A stretch of DNA of 64,000 bases from Microbacterium sp. MYb54 (GCF_002979515.1 NZ_PCPA01000018.1:1-64000), one strand, 5' to 3'. Positions 23,480-32,490 are shown, numbered from the stretch's first letter. Notes: a model not told the origin generated them from the letters alone. Program-made: numbers and translations.

Positions 23480-23944
23480 ATGCCGGTGACCGATGAGATG
23501 GTGTGCTTCTCGCTCTATTCCGCTGCGCGTGCCACGACGCAGGCATACCGCGCTCTGCTCGCCCCCTGGGGGCTGACCTACCCGCAGTACCTGGTGCTCG
23601 CCGCTCTCTGGCTCGACGGGGACCAGACGATCAGCTCCCTGGGAGAGGTGATGCGCCTGGACTCCGGAACCCTCTCCCCTCTCGTCCGCCGTCTCGAGCA
23701 GGCCGGGCTCGTGACGAAGGCCCGGAGCCGAGAAGACGAGCGCGTCGTCACGGTGACGCTCACCGACAAGGGACAAGACCTTCGCTCTGAGGTCGCACCG
23801 ATCCACTCCACGATCACGTCGATCTCCGGGCTTCACGACGACGACCACCGCAGGCGGCTCATCGCCGAACTGCACGACATCACCGACCGCCTCCAGAAGG
23901 CGACCAACGACCTCGGCAGCGCCCACCAGGGCGACGCCCGCTGA
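23480..23944 (+). CDS. MarR-family redox regulator, OhrR-like (one-cysteine type)
   Basis: 154 residues, a winged-helix MarR protein. The N-terminal VCFSLYSAAR and LTYPQYLVLAALW segments match OhrR, with the peroxide-sensing cysteine at Cys9; there is no other cysteine, as in one-Cys OhrR. The wing has REDERVVTVTLTDKG. In the family, organic hydroperoxides oxidise the cysteine and release the protein from DNA. The ATG at 23480 is chosen because Cys9 then falls at the family's normal position. No ohr peroxidase gene is adjacent; the next gene, 27 bases on, is an MDR reductase, the likely target along with itself. Confidence 0.85.
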   Translation: MPVTDEMVCFSLYSAARATTQAYRALLAPWGLTYPQYLVLAALWLDGDQTISSLGEVMRLDSGTLSPLVRRLEQAGLVTKARSREDERVVTVTLTDKGQDLRSEVAPIHSTITSISGLHDDDHRRRLIAELHDITDRLQKATNDLGSAHQGDAR

Positions 23945-23971
23945 CCACGCCTCAGACAGAACGGAATCGCC

Positions 23972-24949
23972 ATGCGCGCACTCATCCACCCCTCATTCGG
24001 CATCCCGGAAGAGGTCCTCCGAGTCGAAGACCGTCCCCTTCCCGAGCCCGGTACAGGCCAGGTGCGCCTGCGGGTAGTGCTCTCCCCCATCCACAACCAC
24101 GATCTCTGGACGGTCCGCGGGACCTACGGCTTCAAGCCCGAGCTGCCCGCTGCGTCCGGCACCGAGGCTCTGGGCGTCGTCGATGCGCTCGGCGCGGGCG
24201 TCGAACATCTCGCGGTCGGCCAGCGAGTGGCCACCGGTGGCACCTTCGGCGCGTGGGCCGAGTACATCGTGACGAACGCCGCCGGGCTCATCCCCGTCCC
24301 GGACGGGCTCCCCGACGAGACGGCCGCGCAGCTCGTGTCGATGCCGTTCAGCACGATCACGCTGCTGGACTTCCTCGGTGCGCAGGAGGGCGATTGGATC
24401 GTCCAGAACGCCGCGAACGGCGCCGTCGGACGCATGCTCGCGCAGCTCGGCTCGGCGCGTGGCGTGAACGTCGTCGGCCTGGTGCGTCGAACCGCGGGGG
24501 TCGAGGAGCTCCACGAGCAGGGCATCGACAGGATCGTCGCCACCGATCAGCCCGATTGGAAGGAGCAGGTGGAGGCCCTCGCCGACGGCGCACCCATCAT
24601 CGCGGGCGTCGACTCCGTCGGGGGTCCCGCCGCCGGGCAGGTGCTCTCGCTCCTCTCCGAGGGAGGAACCCTCGTCGCCTTCGGCGCGATGGACTCCCCG
24701 ACCATGGAGATCGCCTCTTCCGATGTGATCTTCAAGCAGGCCACCGTGAAGGGCTTCTGGGGCAGCAAGGTGATCCCGAGCCTCGATCCGACCACTCGCA
24801 GCGCGCTGTTCGGCGAGCTCTTCCAGCGTCTCTCCGACGGCAGCCTGACTCTGCCCGTCGCTGGCGTCTTCGATGCCGCCGACATCAGCGCGGCAGTGCA
24901 GGCGAGCAACACGCCAGGACGCGTCGGCAAGGTGCTGCTCCGCTTCTGA
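23972..24949 (+). CDS. MDR-family NAD(P)H-dependent oxidoreductase (quinone/enoyl reductase-like)
   Basis: 325 residues. A GroES-like domain (about 1-125) with PIHNHDLWTVRG and SGTEALGVV is followed by a Rossmann domain (about 126-265) with NAANGAVGRMLAQLG as the cofactor loop, in which GxxG replaces the usual GxGxxG start. Structural and catalytic zinc cysteines are absent, so it belongs to zinc-free quinone or trans-2-enoyl reductases rather than alcohol dehydrogenases. Paired with an OhrR-like regulator it may detoxify reactive carbonyls or quinones formed during peroxide stress. Confidence 0.82.
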   Translation: MRALIHPSFGIPEEVLRVEDRPLPEPGTGQVRLRVVLSPIHNHDLWTVRGTYGFKPELPAASGTEALGVVDALGAGVEHLAVGQRVATGGTFGAWAEYIVTNAAGLIPVPDGLPDETAAQLVSMPFSTITLLDFLGAQEGDWIVQNAANGAVGRMLAQLGSARGVNVVGLVRRTAGVEELHEQGIDRIVATDQPDWKEQVEALADGAPIIAGVDSVGGPAAGQVLSLLSEGGTLVAFGAMDSPTMEIASSDVIFKQATVKGFWGSKVIPSLDPTTRSALFGELFQRLSDGSLTLPVAGVFDAADISAAVQASNTPGRVGKVLLRF

Positions 24950-25005
24950 ACGCGTCTCGCCCGCTGGGGCTTTCCGATGTCGGCGCTCAGGAGCAGAGTG
25001 TGCGC

Positions 25006-25407
25006 ATGGAGATCTCACTCACCCAACCCGAAGGACTCGTCGTCAGCCCCGCTTTCAGCCACGTGGCCGTCGTACCGCCCGGGGCGACGACGGTCTACGT
25101 CGGCGGTCAGAACGGCGTCGATGCCACAGGATCGATCGTCTCTGCCGATGCCGGCGAGCAATCCCTGCGCGCCGTCGAGAACGCCAGAATCGCCCTCGAA
25201 TCCGTCGGCGCCGGACTCGACGACGTGATCAGCTGGACCGTTCTGATCCACCAGGACGCAGACCTGCGCGCGGCATACGGAGCGGTGGCATCGAGGCTCG
25301 CGCGGGAAGGAGCACCACCCCTCGTGACCGCAGCCCTCGTGGCAGGACTCGGAGTTCCCGGTGCCCTCATCGAGGTGAGCGCAGTCGCGGCCGTCATCCG
25401 CAACTGA
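25006..25407 (+). CDS. RidA-family protein
   Basis: 133 residues, RidA/YjgF fold. GGQNGVDATGSIV near 29-41 and SADAGEQSLRAVENARIALESVGA match the family, and a VTAALVAGLGVPGALIEVSAVAAV end carries the strand-helix pattern of the trimer. The usual catalytic Arg near residue 105 of true RidA is not evident, so this is a subfamily member and enamine deaminase activity is uncertain. ATG 25006 is listed; a GTG at 25000 is six bases after AGGAG and may be the real start. Confidence 0.78.
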   Translation: MEISLTQPEGLVVSPAFSHVAVVPPGATTVYVGGQNGVDATGSIVSADAGEQSLRAVENARIALESVGAGLDDVISWTVLIHQDADLRAAYGAVASRLAREGAPPLVTAALVAGLGVPGALIEVSAVAAVIRN

Positions 25408-25450
25408 GCGGGGTGTGCGCCGCGGGTGGACACCTGCGATGACGTGGCTG

Positions 25451-26527
25451 CTAGATCCGGCCCCGCACCGGCGTCCGCGCGGCGGTGTCCGTCTCGTCGG
25501 GCATCGTCATCTCCGCGCGCACGCCGAGAAGCCGCACCTCGCGGTCGGTGTCGAGTGTCGCCCCGAGCGCCACTGCCGCAGAGACGAAGTCCTCACGAGC
25601 GGCGGTGGGCCCGGCCAGTTTGCGGCCGATCGTCTTGGTCTCGAAGGGGGCATATCGCACCTTGAGGTGGACTCTGACGACCGGTCTGCCCTCGGCGGCG
25701 CAGTCATCGAATGCCTGGGCGGCGAGGTCGCGGATCGCCGCCTCGACCTGCTCCGGGTTCGTCAGATTCTGCTGGAAGGTCGTCTCGCGACTGTGGCTGC
25801 GCGCGACCCAGGGCGTGTCGTCGACCGTGCTCGGCCCCTGCCCTGATCCCAGCCCGTGATACCAGACGCCCATCCGCGGACCGAACTCGGTCACGAGCGT
25901 CTGCTCGTCGGCGTCAGCGAGCTCGCGGACGGTCGTGATGCCTTGTGCCGCCAGACGTTTCTGCACCTTCGATCCGACGCCCCAGAGGTCGCGCGTCGCC
26001 TTCTCCCCCATGACCTCGAACCAGTTGTCCGCTGTGAGCCGGAAGACGCCACGGGGCTTGCCGAACTCGGTCGCGATCTTCGCTCGCACCTTGTTGTCGC
26101 CGATGCCGACCGAGCAGTGCAGCTCTGTCGCGTCGAACACTGCGGCCTGCGCAGACCTCGCCACGGCTTCCGGGTCATCCGTCGTCACACCGAGGAAGCA
26201 CTCGTCCCAGCCGACGACCTCGAGCACCACGTCGGGCAGAGCTCGAAGAGCGGCCATCACCTCGCCGGAGGCCACTGCGTACGCCTCGTGGTCGACCGGG
26301 AGGAAGACAGCGTCTTCCGGCGCCTTCCGTGCGGCGATCTTCAAAGGCATCCCCGAACCGATGCCGAACGCCCTCGCCTCATATGAGGCCGTCGAAACGA
26401 CGGCGCGCTCGGTGGGGTCACCCCGGCCTCCGACGATCACCGGGAGGCCGACGAGCTCCGGTCGGCGCAGTACCTCGACCGCGGCGATGAACTGGTCCAT
26501 ATCCACGTGCAGCACCCAGTCGGCCAT
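25451..26527 (-). CDS. dinB: DNA polymerase IV (Y-family, DinB)
   Basis: 358 residues, full length. The first acidic motif is HVDMDQF (Asp9, Asp11) and the palm continues with YEARAFGIGSGM. The second motif reads GWDEC (Asp108-Glu109) where most DinB proteins have SIDEA; the two acidic residues needed for metal binding are kept. Helix-hairpin-helix thumb residues (LWGVGSKVQKRLAAQGI) and the little-finger domain (about 235-340) follow. It performs translesion synthesis. It lies convergent to the RidA gene, with no SOS-box-like site recognised upstream. Confidence 0.92.
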   Translation of the reverse strand: MADWVLHVDMDQFIAAVEVLRRPELVGLPVIVGGRGDPTERAVVSTASYEARAFGIGSGMPLKIAARKAPEDAVFLPVDHEAYAVASGEVMAALRALPDVVLEVVGWDECFLGVTTDDPEAVARSAQAAVFDATELHCSVGIGDNKVRAKIATEFGKPRGVFRLTADNWFEVMGEKATRDLWGVGSKVQKRLAAQGITTVRELADADEQTLVTEFGPRMGVWYHGLGSGQGPSTVDDTPWVARSHSRETTFQQNLTNPEQVEAAIRDLAAQAFDDCAAEGRPVVRVHLKVRYAPFETKTIGRKLAGPTAAREDFVSAAVALGATLDTDREVRLLGVRAEMTMPDETDTAARTPVRGRI

Positions 26528-26572
26528 GCAACGAGTGTGACGGCTGTCGGGGCCGATGTCACCCCACGATCG

Positions 26573-26965
26573 TCAGCTGATCGCCACACCGATCGCAGTG
26601 CCGACCACGGCGAGCAGCGGCAACGCGCCCTGCATCGTCGCGGCTCGCACCTTGGAACGGTCGGAGAGAACCAGAACGAGAGCTGCAGCGAACATCATCG
26701 CGGTTCCCGCGAAGACCAGCGTCAGCCCGACGGTCTGGGCACCCACGATCACGAGACCGATCCCGAGAAGCGTCGTCAGCGCCAGGAACAGGTTGTAGAA
26801 CCCCTGGTTGAATGCCAACTGCTTCATGGTGATGGCATCCGCCTCACTGGCGACACCGAAGATCTTCCTCGTCTCCGGGTCGGTCCACCTCAGCGATTCG
26901 AGCGCGAAGATGAAGACGTGGAACGCAGCGGCAGCTGCGGCGAGGACGAGTCCGACGATGAGCAT
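26573..26965 (-). CDS. DUF1304-family membrane protein
   Basis: 130 residues, four membrane helices (about 2-24, 50-72, 75-97, 105-128) joined by short loops. The family pattern is present: HVFIFALESLRW at the end of helix one and NQGFYNLFLAL opening helix two. The start at 26965 is marked by GGGAG nine bases upstream; the frame continues open upstream only as antisense of the next gene. No enzymatic motif is seen and the role is unknown. It follows the CPBP-like gene on the same strand. Confidence 0.85.
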   Translation of the reverse strand: MLIVGLVLAAAAAAFHVFIFALESLRWTDPETRKIFGVASEADAITMKQLAFNQGFYNLFLALTTLLGIGLVIVGAQTVGLTLVFAGTAMMFAAALVLVLSDRSKVRAATMQGALPLLAVVGTAIGVAIS

Positions 26966-27018
26966 GGGCTGATTCTCCCGTCCATGGACGCTCGGAGCAA
27001 GCCGACCGCCACCGCTAC

Positions 27019-27909
27019 CTAGACGAGGAAGATCGGGAGCAGCCCGGGATTGTGTGCGTGCACGAGCACCGCGAACACGACGGCGTCGAACAGCAGGTGC
27101 ACAGTGACGACGTAGGCGAGCGAATGCGTGCGGAGGAAGATGTATCCCTGGAGCAGCGCGAACGGGATGGTCAGCAGCGGTCCCCACTCGCGGTAGCCCA
27201 GCTCCCAGAGGAACGACACGAACACGATCGCCTGCAACAGGTTCGCGACGAGATCGGGGAAGTGCCGACGCAGCAGCGCGAACACCGTGCAGATGAAGAA
27301 CAGTTCGTCCCAGATGCCGACTGCTCCGACGCCGACGAAGAGCCTCGCGATGAGGTCGGGCGTGTCGACCACCGGCCAGTTCTGGTAGACCCCGCTGGTG
27401 ATGAAGTAGAAGGGCAGGATCAGCCAGCCGAGCACCAGCACCGCCACGAGCCAGCCCCACTGCAACCGCCCCCAGCGCTTATGGGTCCGCCAAGGGAAGC
27501 TGATCGCGCGATCGCGGTAGACGAACCTCGAGATGACGTACGGCACCGCGACCGCACCGCCCAGCGCGAGGGTGAATCGCAGCATCGCGAGGTTGTCGAG
27601 CTCCGCTGCCAACGGGATGATGCTCACGACCAGAAGACCGATCGCGATCAGGGAGAGGTCCCGCGTGAGAGACGGCGGCCTGTGCACACCGACCACGTCC
27701 GCGGTCTCCCGCCGAGCTCCCACGCGCACGACCTGATCCTCGGCCTGGCTGCCCCGCTCGATCAGCGCCGCCACAGCGATGCCGACCGCGAGGAGCATCC
27801 ACCCGATCCAGGGGATCTCCAGCACGAAGAACGCAGGAGCTGCGGCGCACACGAGCAGTGCCGGCACGAAGCTCCACTGCTGCCTCGTGTCTCGCCGCGC
27901 GTCGGTCAC
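27019..27909 (-). CDS. CPBP-like membrane protein, degenerate protease motifs
   Basis: 296 residues, about eight helices, in the layout of CPBP intramembrane endopeptidases. The first motif, normally EExxxR, reads D201-E202-LFFI, with Asp for Glu and Ile for Arg; the second, normally FxxxH, has no His (VSFLWELG); the third, HxxxD/N, is intact (H271-LLF-D275). Hydrolytic activity is therefore doubtful, and a scaffolding or pseudoprotease role is possible. It begins with a GTG that overlaps the TGA of trmB (GTGA), so translation is coupled. Confidence 0.78.
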   Translation of the reverse strand: MTDARRDTRQQWSFVPALLVCAAAPAFFVLEIPWIGWMLLAVGIAVAALIERGSQAEDQVVRVGARRETADVVGVHRPPSLTRDLSLIAIGLLVVSIIPLAAELDNLAMLRFTLALGGAVAVPYVISRFVYRDRAISFPWRTHKRWGRLQWGWLVAVLVLGWLILPFYFITSGVYQNWPVVDTPDLIARLFVGVGAVGIWDELFFICTVFALLRRHFPDLVANLLQAIVFVSFLWELGYREWGPLLTIPFALLQGYIFLRTHSLAYVVTVHLLFDAVVFAVLVHAHNPGLLPIFLV

Positions 27910-28631
27910 GGGCGGGCCCTGCGCCGATACACGAGGTCGCGGATGTGTCGGCCCTTGGCGATGCCCTTGCGCTCGAACGCGGTCATCACACGTCCGTCGA
28001 AGCGATCGGCCCACTCTCCGTCGAACGCTCGCTCGAACAGCGGTTCGGCATCGAGCACCTCGCGCATCTGCAGTGCGTAGTCCTCCCAGTCGGTCGCGAG
28101 CCGCAGCAGTCCACCCTCGCGCAGCGCCCTCGCCGCGGTGTCTCCGAATCCGGGTCGTACCAAGCGTCGTTTGGTGTGCTTCTTCTTGTGCCACGGGTCG
28201 GGGAAGAAGATCCATACCTCGCGGGCGGCGGCCTCCGGCAGGTATGACGTCAACACCTCCGGGGCATTCGCCTCGACCACGCGCAGGTTCCGGGCACCCT
28301 CGCGATCAGCGTCGAGCATCGTCCGCGCGAGGCCCGCGCGGAACACCTCGACGGCCAGGAAATCGTCGTCCGGCCGAGATGAGGCCGCAGCCACGATCGC
28401 GTGCCCCTGACCCGAACCGATCTCGACGTAGAGGTCGGCCGCGCGTCCGTACTCGACCGACGGGTCGAGTCGGGCCTCCGGGTGCACAGACGTCCAGGCG
28501 ACGTCTCGCGGCACATCGAGCAGGTAGTGCGGGCCGAGCTCGGAGAAGGCGCGTTCCTGCGCGTCGGACATCCGTCCGCTGCGGCGCACGAACGACACCG
28601 GCTCGTCTCGGAAAGTACGGGGTTCGGGCAT
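27906..28631 (-). CDS. trmB: tRNA (guanine46-N7)-methyltransferase
   Basis: 241 residues. The SAM-binding motif EIGSGQGH lies near 69-76, EVFRAGLAR follows, and the tRNA-contact motif FPDPWHKKKHTKRR near 139-152 is diagnostic for TrmB, with TDWEDYALQM further on. It methylates G46 in the variable loop of tRNAs. The ATG at 28631 gives a MPEPRTFRDEPVSFVRRSGR start typical of actinobacterial TrmB; the longer upstream frame is antisense to DUF3097. Confidence 0.93.
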   Translation of the reverse strand: MPEPRTFRDEPVSFVRRSGRMSDAQERAFSELGPHYLLDVPRDVAWTSVHPEARLDPSVEYGRAADLYVEIGSGQGHAIVAAASSRPDDDFLAVEVFRAGLARTMLDADREGARNLRVVEANAPEVLTSYLPEAAAREVWIFFPDPWHKKKHTKRRLVRPGFGDTAARALREGGLLRLATDWEDYALQMREVLDAEPLFERAFDGEWADRFDGRVMTAFERKGIAKGRHIRDLVYRRRARP

Positions 28632-28684
28632 GATTCCAGGGTAGCCGTCGGCGCCTCGGCCTCCGGCGCCTTCCGGAGCGTCGC

Positions 28685-29524
28685 TCAGGCTGCCGGTGCC
28701 GTCACGAAATCGATGAGCTCTTCCACGCGACCGAGCAGTGCGGGCTCCAGATCCCGATACGTCGTGACCTTCGAGAGAATGTGCTGCCATGCGCGAGCGG
28801 TGTCGGCCTGCGTCTCGTGCGGCCAGCCGAACGCACGGCAGATCCCGACCTTCCACTCGATGCCGCGCGGGATCTCGGGCCACTTCGCGATGCCGAGCGC
28901 GCGCGGAGTCACGCACTGCCAGACGTCGACGAAGGGATGCCCGACGATGCGGAGATGACGTCCGTGCGGGCCGCGCTCGACGGCCGCGGCGATTCGCGAC
29001 TCCTTGGAACCGGGAACCAGGTGGTCCACCAGCACACCGTAGCGACGCGTCGCGCTCGGCGGTTCGGCGGCCAGCAGGTCGTCGAGCAGGTCGACACCCT
29101 GCAGGAACTCGACGACCACGCCTTCGGCGCGCAGATCGGCCCCCCACACCTTCTCGACGAGTTCGGCGTCGTGCTTACCCTCGACGAGGATGCGGCTGGG
29201 CAGGGCGACGCGGGCGCGCTGATCGGCGACGACGAACGATCCGGATGCGGTGCGCCGCGGGCCCTGCGCCTTCGCTGCCGGGACGACCAGGCGAACCGGA
29301 GCTCCATCGATGAGGAATCCACCGCCGAGAGGGAACAGTCTTCGGCGTCCGAGGCGGTCCTCCAGCTCGACGTTCCCACCCTGCACGCGCGTCACCGCAC
29401 CGCAGAATCCGTCGTCGGCGACCTCCACCACGAGATCCGCCTCGGCCGCGACCTGCGGCACCTGCTTCGCGCCGCGGTCGCGCCAGCCTGTCGCCAGCAC
29501 ATCCGAACCGTACATGTCGTCCAT
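28685..29524 (-). CDS. DUF3097 family protein
   Basis: 279 residues, recognised from YGSDVLATGWRDRG at the start, RILVEGKHDAELVEKVWGADL near the middle (a Toprim-like glycine-glutamate-aspartate pattern), VLVDHLVPGSKESRIA, and GHPFVDVWQCV. The EGKHDAE and later DHL segments resemble nucleic-acid Toprim folds, but no activity has been assigned. A GGGAGG lies just before ATG 29524 and ten bases before an internal ATG at 29515, so the shorter start may be the real one. It precedes trmB by 53 bases on the same strand. Confidence 0.85.
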   Translation of the reverse strand: MDDMYGSDVLATGWRDRGAKQVPQVAAEADLVVEVADDGFCGAVTRVQGGNVELEDRLGRRRLFPLGGGFLIDGAPVRLVVPAAKAQGPRRTASGSFVVADQRARVALPSRILVEGKHDAELVEKVWGADLRAEGVVVEFLQGVDLLDDLLAAEPPSATRRYGVLVDHLVPGSKESRIAAAVERGPHGRHLRIVGHPFVDVWQCVTPRALGIAKWPEIPRGIEWKVGICRAFGWPHETQADTARAWQHILSKVTTYRDLEPALLGRVEELIDFVTAPAA

Positions 29525-29646
29525 GCCTCCCAGCGTATGTGCCTCCGCTGAGGGCGAACGGCGAACCCGCGCCGAGTGCTGTCGCGTGTCGGGCCCAGTG
29601 CATAGACTCATCACATGGTGCTCGGCTGCCGGTCGGAGGGAACACG

Positions 29647-31680
29647 ATGACGAAACGGTGGCTCGCGCTGGCCGCACTCACGCTGGCCGCAGTCGCCGGA
29701 GCATTCGGCGCTTCTGCGGCATCGGCCACCGACCCGGTCACCCTCGACGCCGGGTACGTCACCGACCAGGCCGACGTGCTGAGCGCGGATGAAGAGGCAA
29801 CCGTCGAAGCCCGCCTCCAGGAGCTGACCGACAACTCGAACGCCGATCTCTTCGTCGTTCTCGTCGACGACTTCACCAATCCCACCGACAACGTGCAGTG
29901 GGCCGACACGGTCGCTCAGAACAACAACCTCGGCACCGAGCAGTACCTCCTCGCGATCGCTGTCGACGGGCGCAGCTATTACATCTCCGCGGCGCCCGAC
30001 GGCCCGGTGAGCTTCAGCCAGCTCGACAGCATCGAAGACAAGATGGTTCCCCTCGCGGCCGACTCCGACTGGGTCGGGGCGATCACGCTCGCCGCCGACG
30101 AGATCCAGGGAGACGGCGGTGCCGGCGCACTTCGCATCGGCCTGATCGTCGTCGCCGTCATCGCGGTCGCCCTGCTGCTCTGGCTCGTCATCGCGCTGGT
30201 GCGCCGTGCCCGCCGCAGGGCCGAGATCCGCGAGCGCGGAGCGATGCCGGAAACACCCGACCCTGCTGACCCGTTCTCCACGCTCACCGACCAGCAGGTC
30301 GAGACGCAGGCAGGGCTCGCCCTCGTGCAGGCTGACGACGCCATCACCTCGAGCAGGGAAGAGCTCGGTTTCGCCGTAGCCCAGTTCGGCGAAGGAGCGA
30401 CCGAGGAGTTCACACGCGTCGTCGATGCCGCGAAGGCGAAGATCTCCGAGGCTTTCGACCTCAAGCAGAAGCTCGACGACGAGATCGAGGACACGATCCA
30501 CGACCGCCGCGCCTGGCACATCCGGATCATCCAGATCGCTGACGAGATCGACGATGTGCTCGACGACAACACGGCGGCGTTCGACGCCCTCCGAAAGCTC
30601 GAGCAGAATGCGCCTCAGGAACTCGAGCGGGTTCGCGGTGAGCGTGCGGCATTGGACACCGTCCTCGCCGCCGCTGCACCGGCCCTCACAGCCCTGTCGG
30701 CGACGTACGATCCCGCGGCACTCAGCATGGTGGCTGACAACCCCGGCCAGGCCCGAGAGCGCGCCGAGCTCGCAGATCGTTCGATCGAGGCGGCCGTTCA
30801 GGCGATCGCCGCCGGCCGATCAGGAGAAGCGGCCTTCGCGATCCGAACCGCCGAACAGTCCGTGGCCCAGGCCGCGCAGCTCGCCCAGGCGGTGACGACA
30901 CTCGGCACCGAACTCGCAGCGATCGAGACCCAGTCCCAGGCCCTCGTCGCCGAGCTGCAGGGAGACCTGGCGGCGGCGCAGCAGCTGCGCGATCCCACCG
31001 GCGCCATCGCGACCGCCGCTTCCGCGACCGCCCAGCAGCTCCAGCTCGCGCAGGCAGACCTCTCGAGCTCCGCACGCAACCCGCAGCGGGTGCTGGAAGC
31101 GCTCACCACCGCGAATGCCCAGATCGATGCCGCCATCGCGCAGGGCCGAGAGGGCGTCGAACGCGCCCGCCGAGTGCAACAGGTGCTCGAACAGACCCTC
31201 GCCCAGGCGAACTCCGAGATCCGCGCGGCACGGGAGTTCATCGAGACTCGTCGCGGGACGGTGGGTTCCACCGCACGCACTCGTCTCGCCAACGCCGAGG
31301 CCAGCCTGACCCAGGCGCTGAATCTGCGCGCGACCGATCCCGACGCCGCCCTGGCCGAAGCCAATCGGGCGCTCGCGCTCGCGGGCCAGGCGACCTCCGC
31401 TGCGCAGTCCGACGTCCAGGCCTACGCCCCTCCCGGCTACGACCAGAACGGGGGCGGACCCTTCGGCGGCTCCTCGTCGGGAGGCTCGGGAATCGGCGGC
31501 GATATCCTCGGTGGAATCATCGGCGGGTTGCTCGCCGGTGGCGGCGGCGGATCCTCGCGTCGCGGGAGCAGCAGCGGCTGGCGATCCTCCGGAGGCGGAG
31601 GCTTCCGCAGCTCGGGCTTCGGCGGCGGCGGCTCGCGCAGCAGCGGCCGCAGCGGACGATCGGGAGGTAGACGCTTCTGA
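29647..31680 (+). CDS. TPM-domain secreted/membrane protein with long coiled coil
   Basis: 677 residues: a signal peptide (about 1-27, ends ASAASA), an extracytoplasmic TPM domain (about 30-165) with YVTDQADVLSADEEATVEARL, a membrane helix (about 172-195), then about 400 residues of cytosolic Ala/Gln/Arg-rich coiled coil (210-600) and a Gly/Ser/Arg-rich tail. TPM domains act in stress or photosystem repair contexts and some have phosphatase activity. The coiled coil resembles PspA in composition, and the next gene is PspA. GGAGGG lies eight bases before the ATG. Likely an envelope-stress protein that anchors or senses for PspA. Confidence 0.85.
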   Translation: MTKRWLALAALTLAAVAGAFGASAASATDPVTLDAGYVTDQADVLSADEEATVEARLQELTDNSNADLFVVLVDDFTNPTDNVQWADTVAQNNNLGTEQYLLAIAVDGRSYYISAAPDGPVSFSQLDSIEDKMVPLAADSDWVGAITLAADEIQGDGGAGALRIGLIVVAVIAVALLLWLVIALVRRARRRAEIRERGAMPETPDPADPFSTLTDQQVETQAGLALVQADDAITSSREELGFAVAQFGEGATEEFTRVVDAAKAKISEAFDLKQKLDDEIEDTIHDRRAWHIRIIQIADEIDDVLDDNTAAFDALRKLEQNAPQELERVRGERAALDTVLAAAAPALTALSATYDPAALSMVADNPGQARERAELADRSIEAAVQAIAAGRSGEAAFAIRTAEQSVAQAAQLAQAVTTLGTELAAIETQSQALVAELQGDLAAAQQLRDPTGAIATAASATAQQLQLAQADLSSSARNPQRVLEALTTANAQIDAAIAQGREGVERARRVQQVLEQTLAQANSEIRAAREFIETRRGTVGSTARTRLANAEASLTQALNLRATDPDAALAEANRALALAGQATSAAQSDVQAYAPPGYDQNGGGPFGGSSSGGSGIGGDILGGIIGGLLAGGGGGSSRRGSSSGWRSSGGGGFRSSGFGGGGSRSSGRSGRSGGRRF

Positions 31681-31738
31681 TCCGCTACACAGACACTTAC
31701 GACAAGCTCTCGAAGACGCCCTCTGAAAGGAATCACGC

Positions 31739-32482
31739 ATGACCAAGCAGTCCATCTTCGGACGTATCTCGACCCTCGTCCGCGCGAACATCAACTCCCT
31801 GCTGGACTCCGCAGAAGACCCGCAGAAGATGATCGACCAGCTCGTTCGCGACTACACGAACAGCATCGCCGACGCCGAGTCCGCCATCGCGGAGACCATC
31901 GGCAACCTGCGCCTGCTGGAGCGCGACCACGAGGAAGACGTCCAGGCGTCGACCGAATGGGGCAACAAGGCCCTCGCCGCCAGCCGCAAGGCCGACGAGA
32001 TGCGCGGAAGCGGCAATGCCGCGGACGCCGACAAGTTCGACAACCTCGCCAAGATCGCTCTGCAGCGCCAGATCAGTGCGGAGCGCGAGGCCACGGGTGC
32101 TGAGCCGCAGATCGCCGCGCAGACCGAGATCGTCGACAAGCTCAAGAGCGGCCTGAACGGCATGAAGGACAAGCTCGTCGAGCTCAAGAACAAGCGCAGC
32201 GAGCTCCTCGCGCGCGCCAAGGTCGCCGAGGCGCAGACCAAGGTGCAGGACGCGGTGGGTTCGATCAACGTGCTCGACCCCACCAGCGAGCTGGGCCGGT
32301 TCGAGGACAAGGTCCGCCGCCAGGAGGCCATCGCGCAGGGCAAGATCGAGCTCGCAGCATCGAGCCTCGACGCCCAGTTCGAGAGCCTGGAAGACCTCGG
32401 CGAGCTGACCGAGGTCGAAGCTCGTCTCGCCGAGCTCAAGGCCGGCGGGAGCGCTCCCCGTCAGGCCATCGAAGGCAACTGA
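31739..32482 (+). CDS. pspA: PspA/IM30 family membrane-protection protein
   Basis: 247 residues, almost entirely helical. It opens FGRISTLVRANINSLLDSAEDP, the amphipathic helix that inserts in stressed membranes, followed by QLVRDYTNSIADAESAIAET and long coiled coils to about residue 230, the ESCRT-III-type fold. PspA oligomers coat and mend the inner membrane and stop proton leak. AAAGG is placed well before the ATG. It follows the TPM gene by 58 bases and is closed by a strong terminator, so the two form an operon. Confidence 0.92.
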   Translation: MTKQSIFGRISTLVRANINSLLDSAEDPQKMIDQLVRDYTNSIADAESAIAETIGNLRLLERDHEEDVQASTEWGNKALAASRKADEMRGSGNAADADKFDNLAKIALQRQISAEREATGAEPQIAAQTEIVDKLKSGLNGMKDKLVELKNKRSELLARAKVAEAQTKVQDAVGSINVLDPTSELGRFEDKVRRQEAIAQGKIELAASSLDAQFESLEDLGELTEVEARLAELKAGGSAPRQAIEGN

Positions 32483-32490
32483 CACGACTG

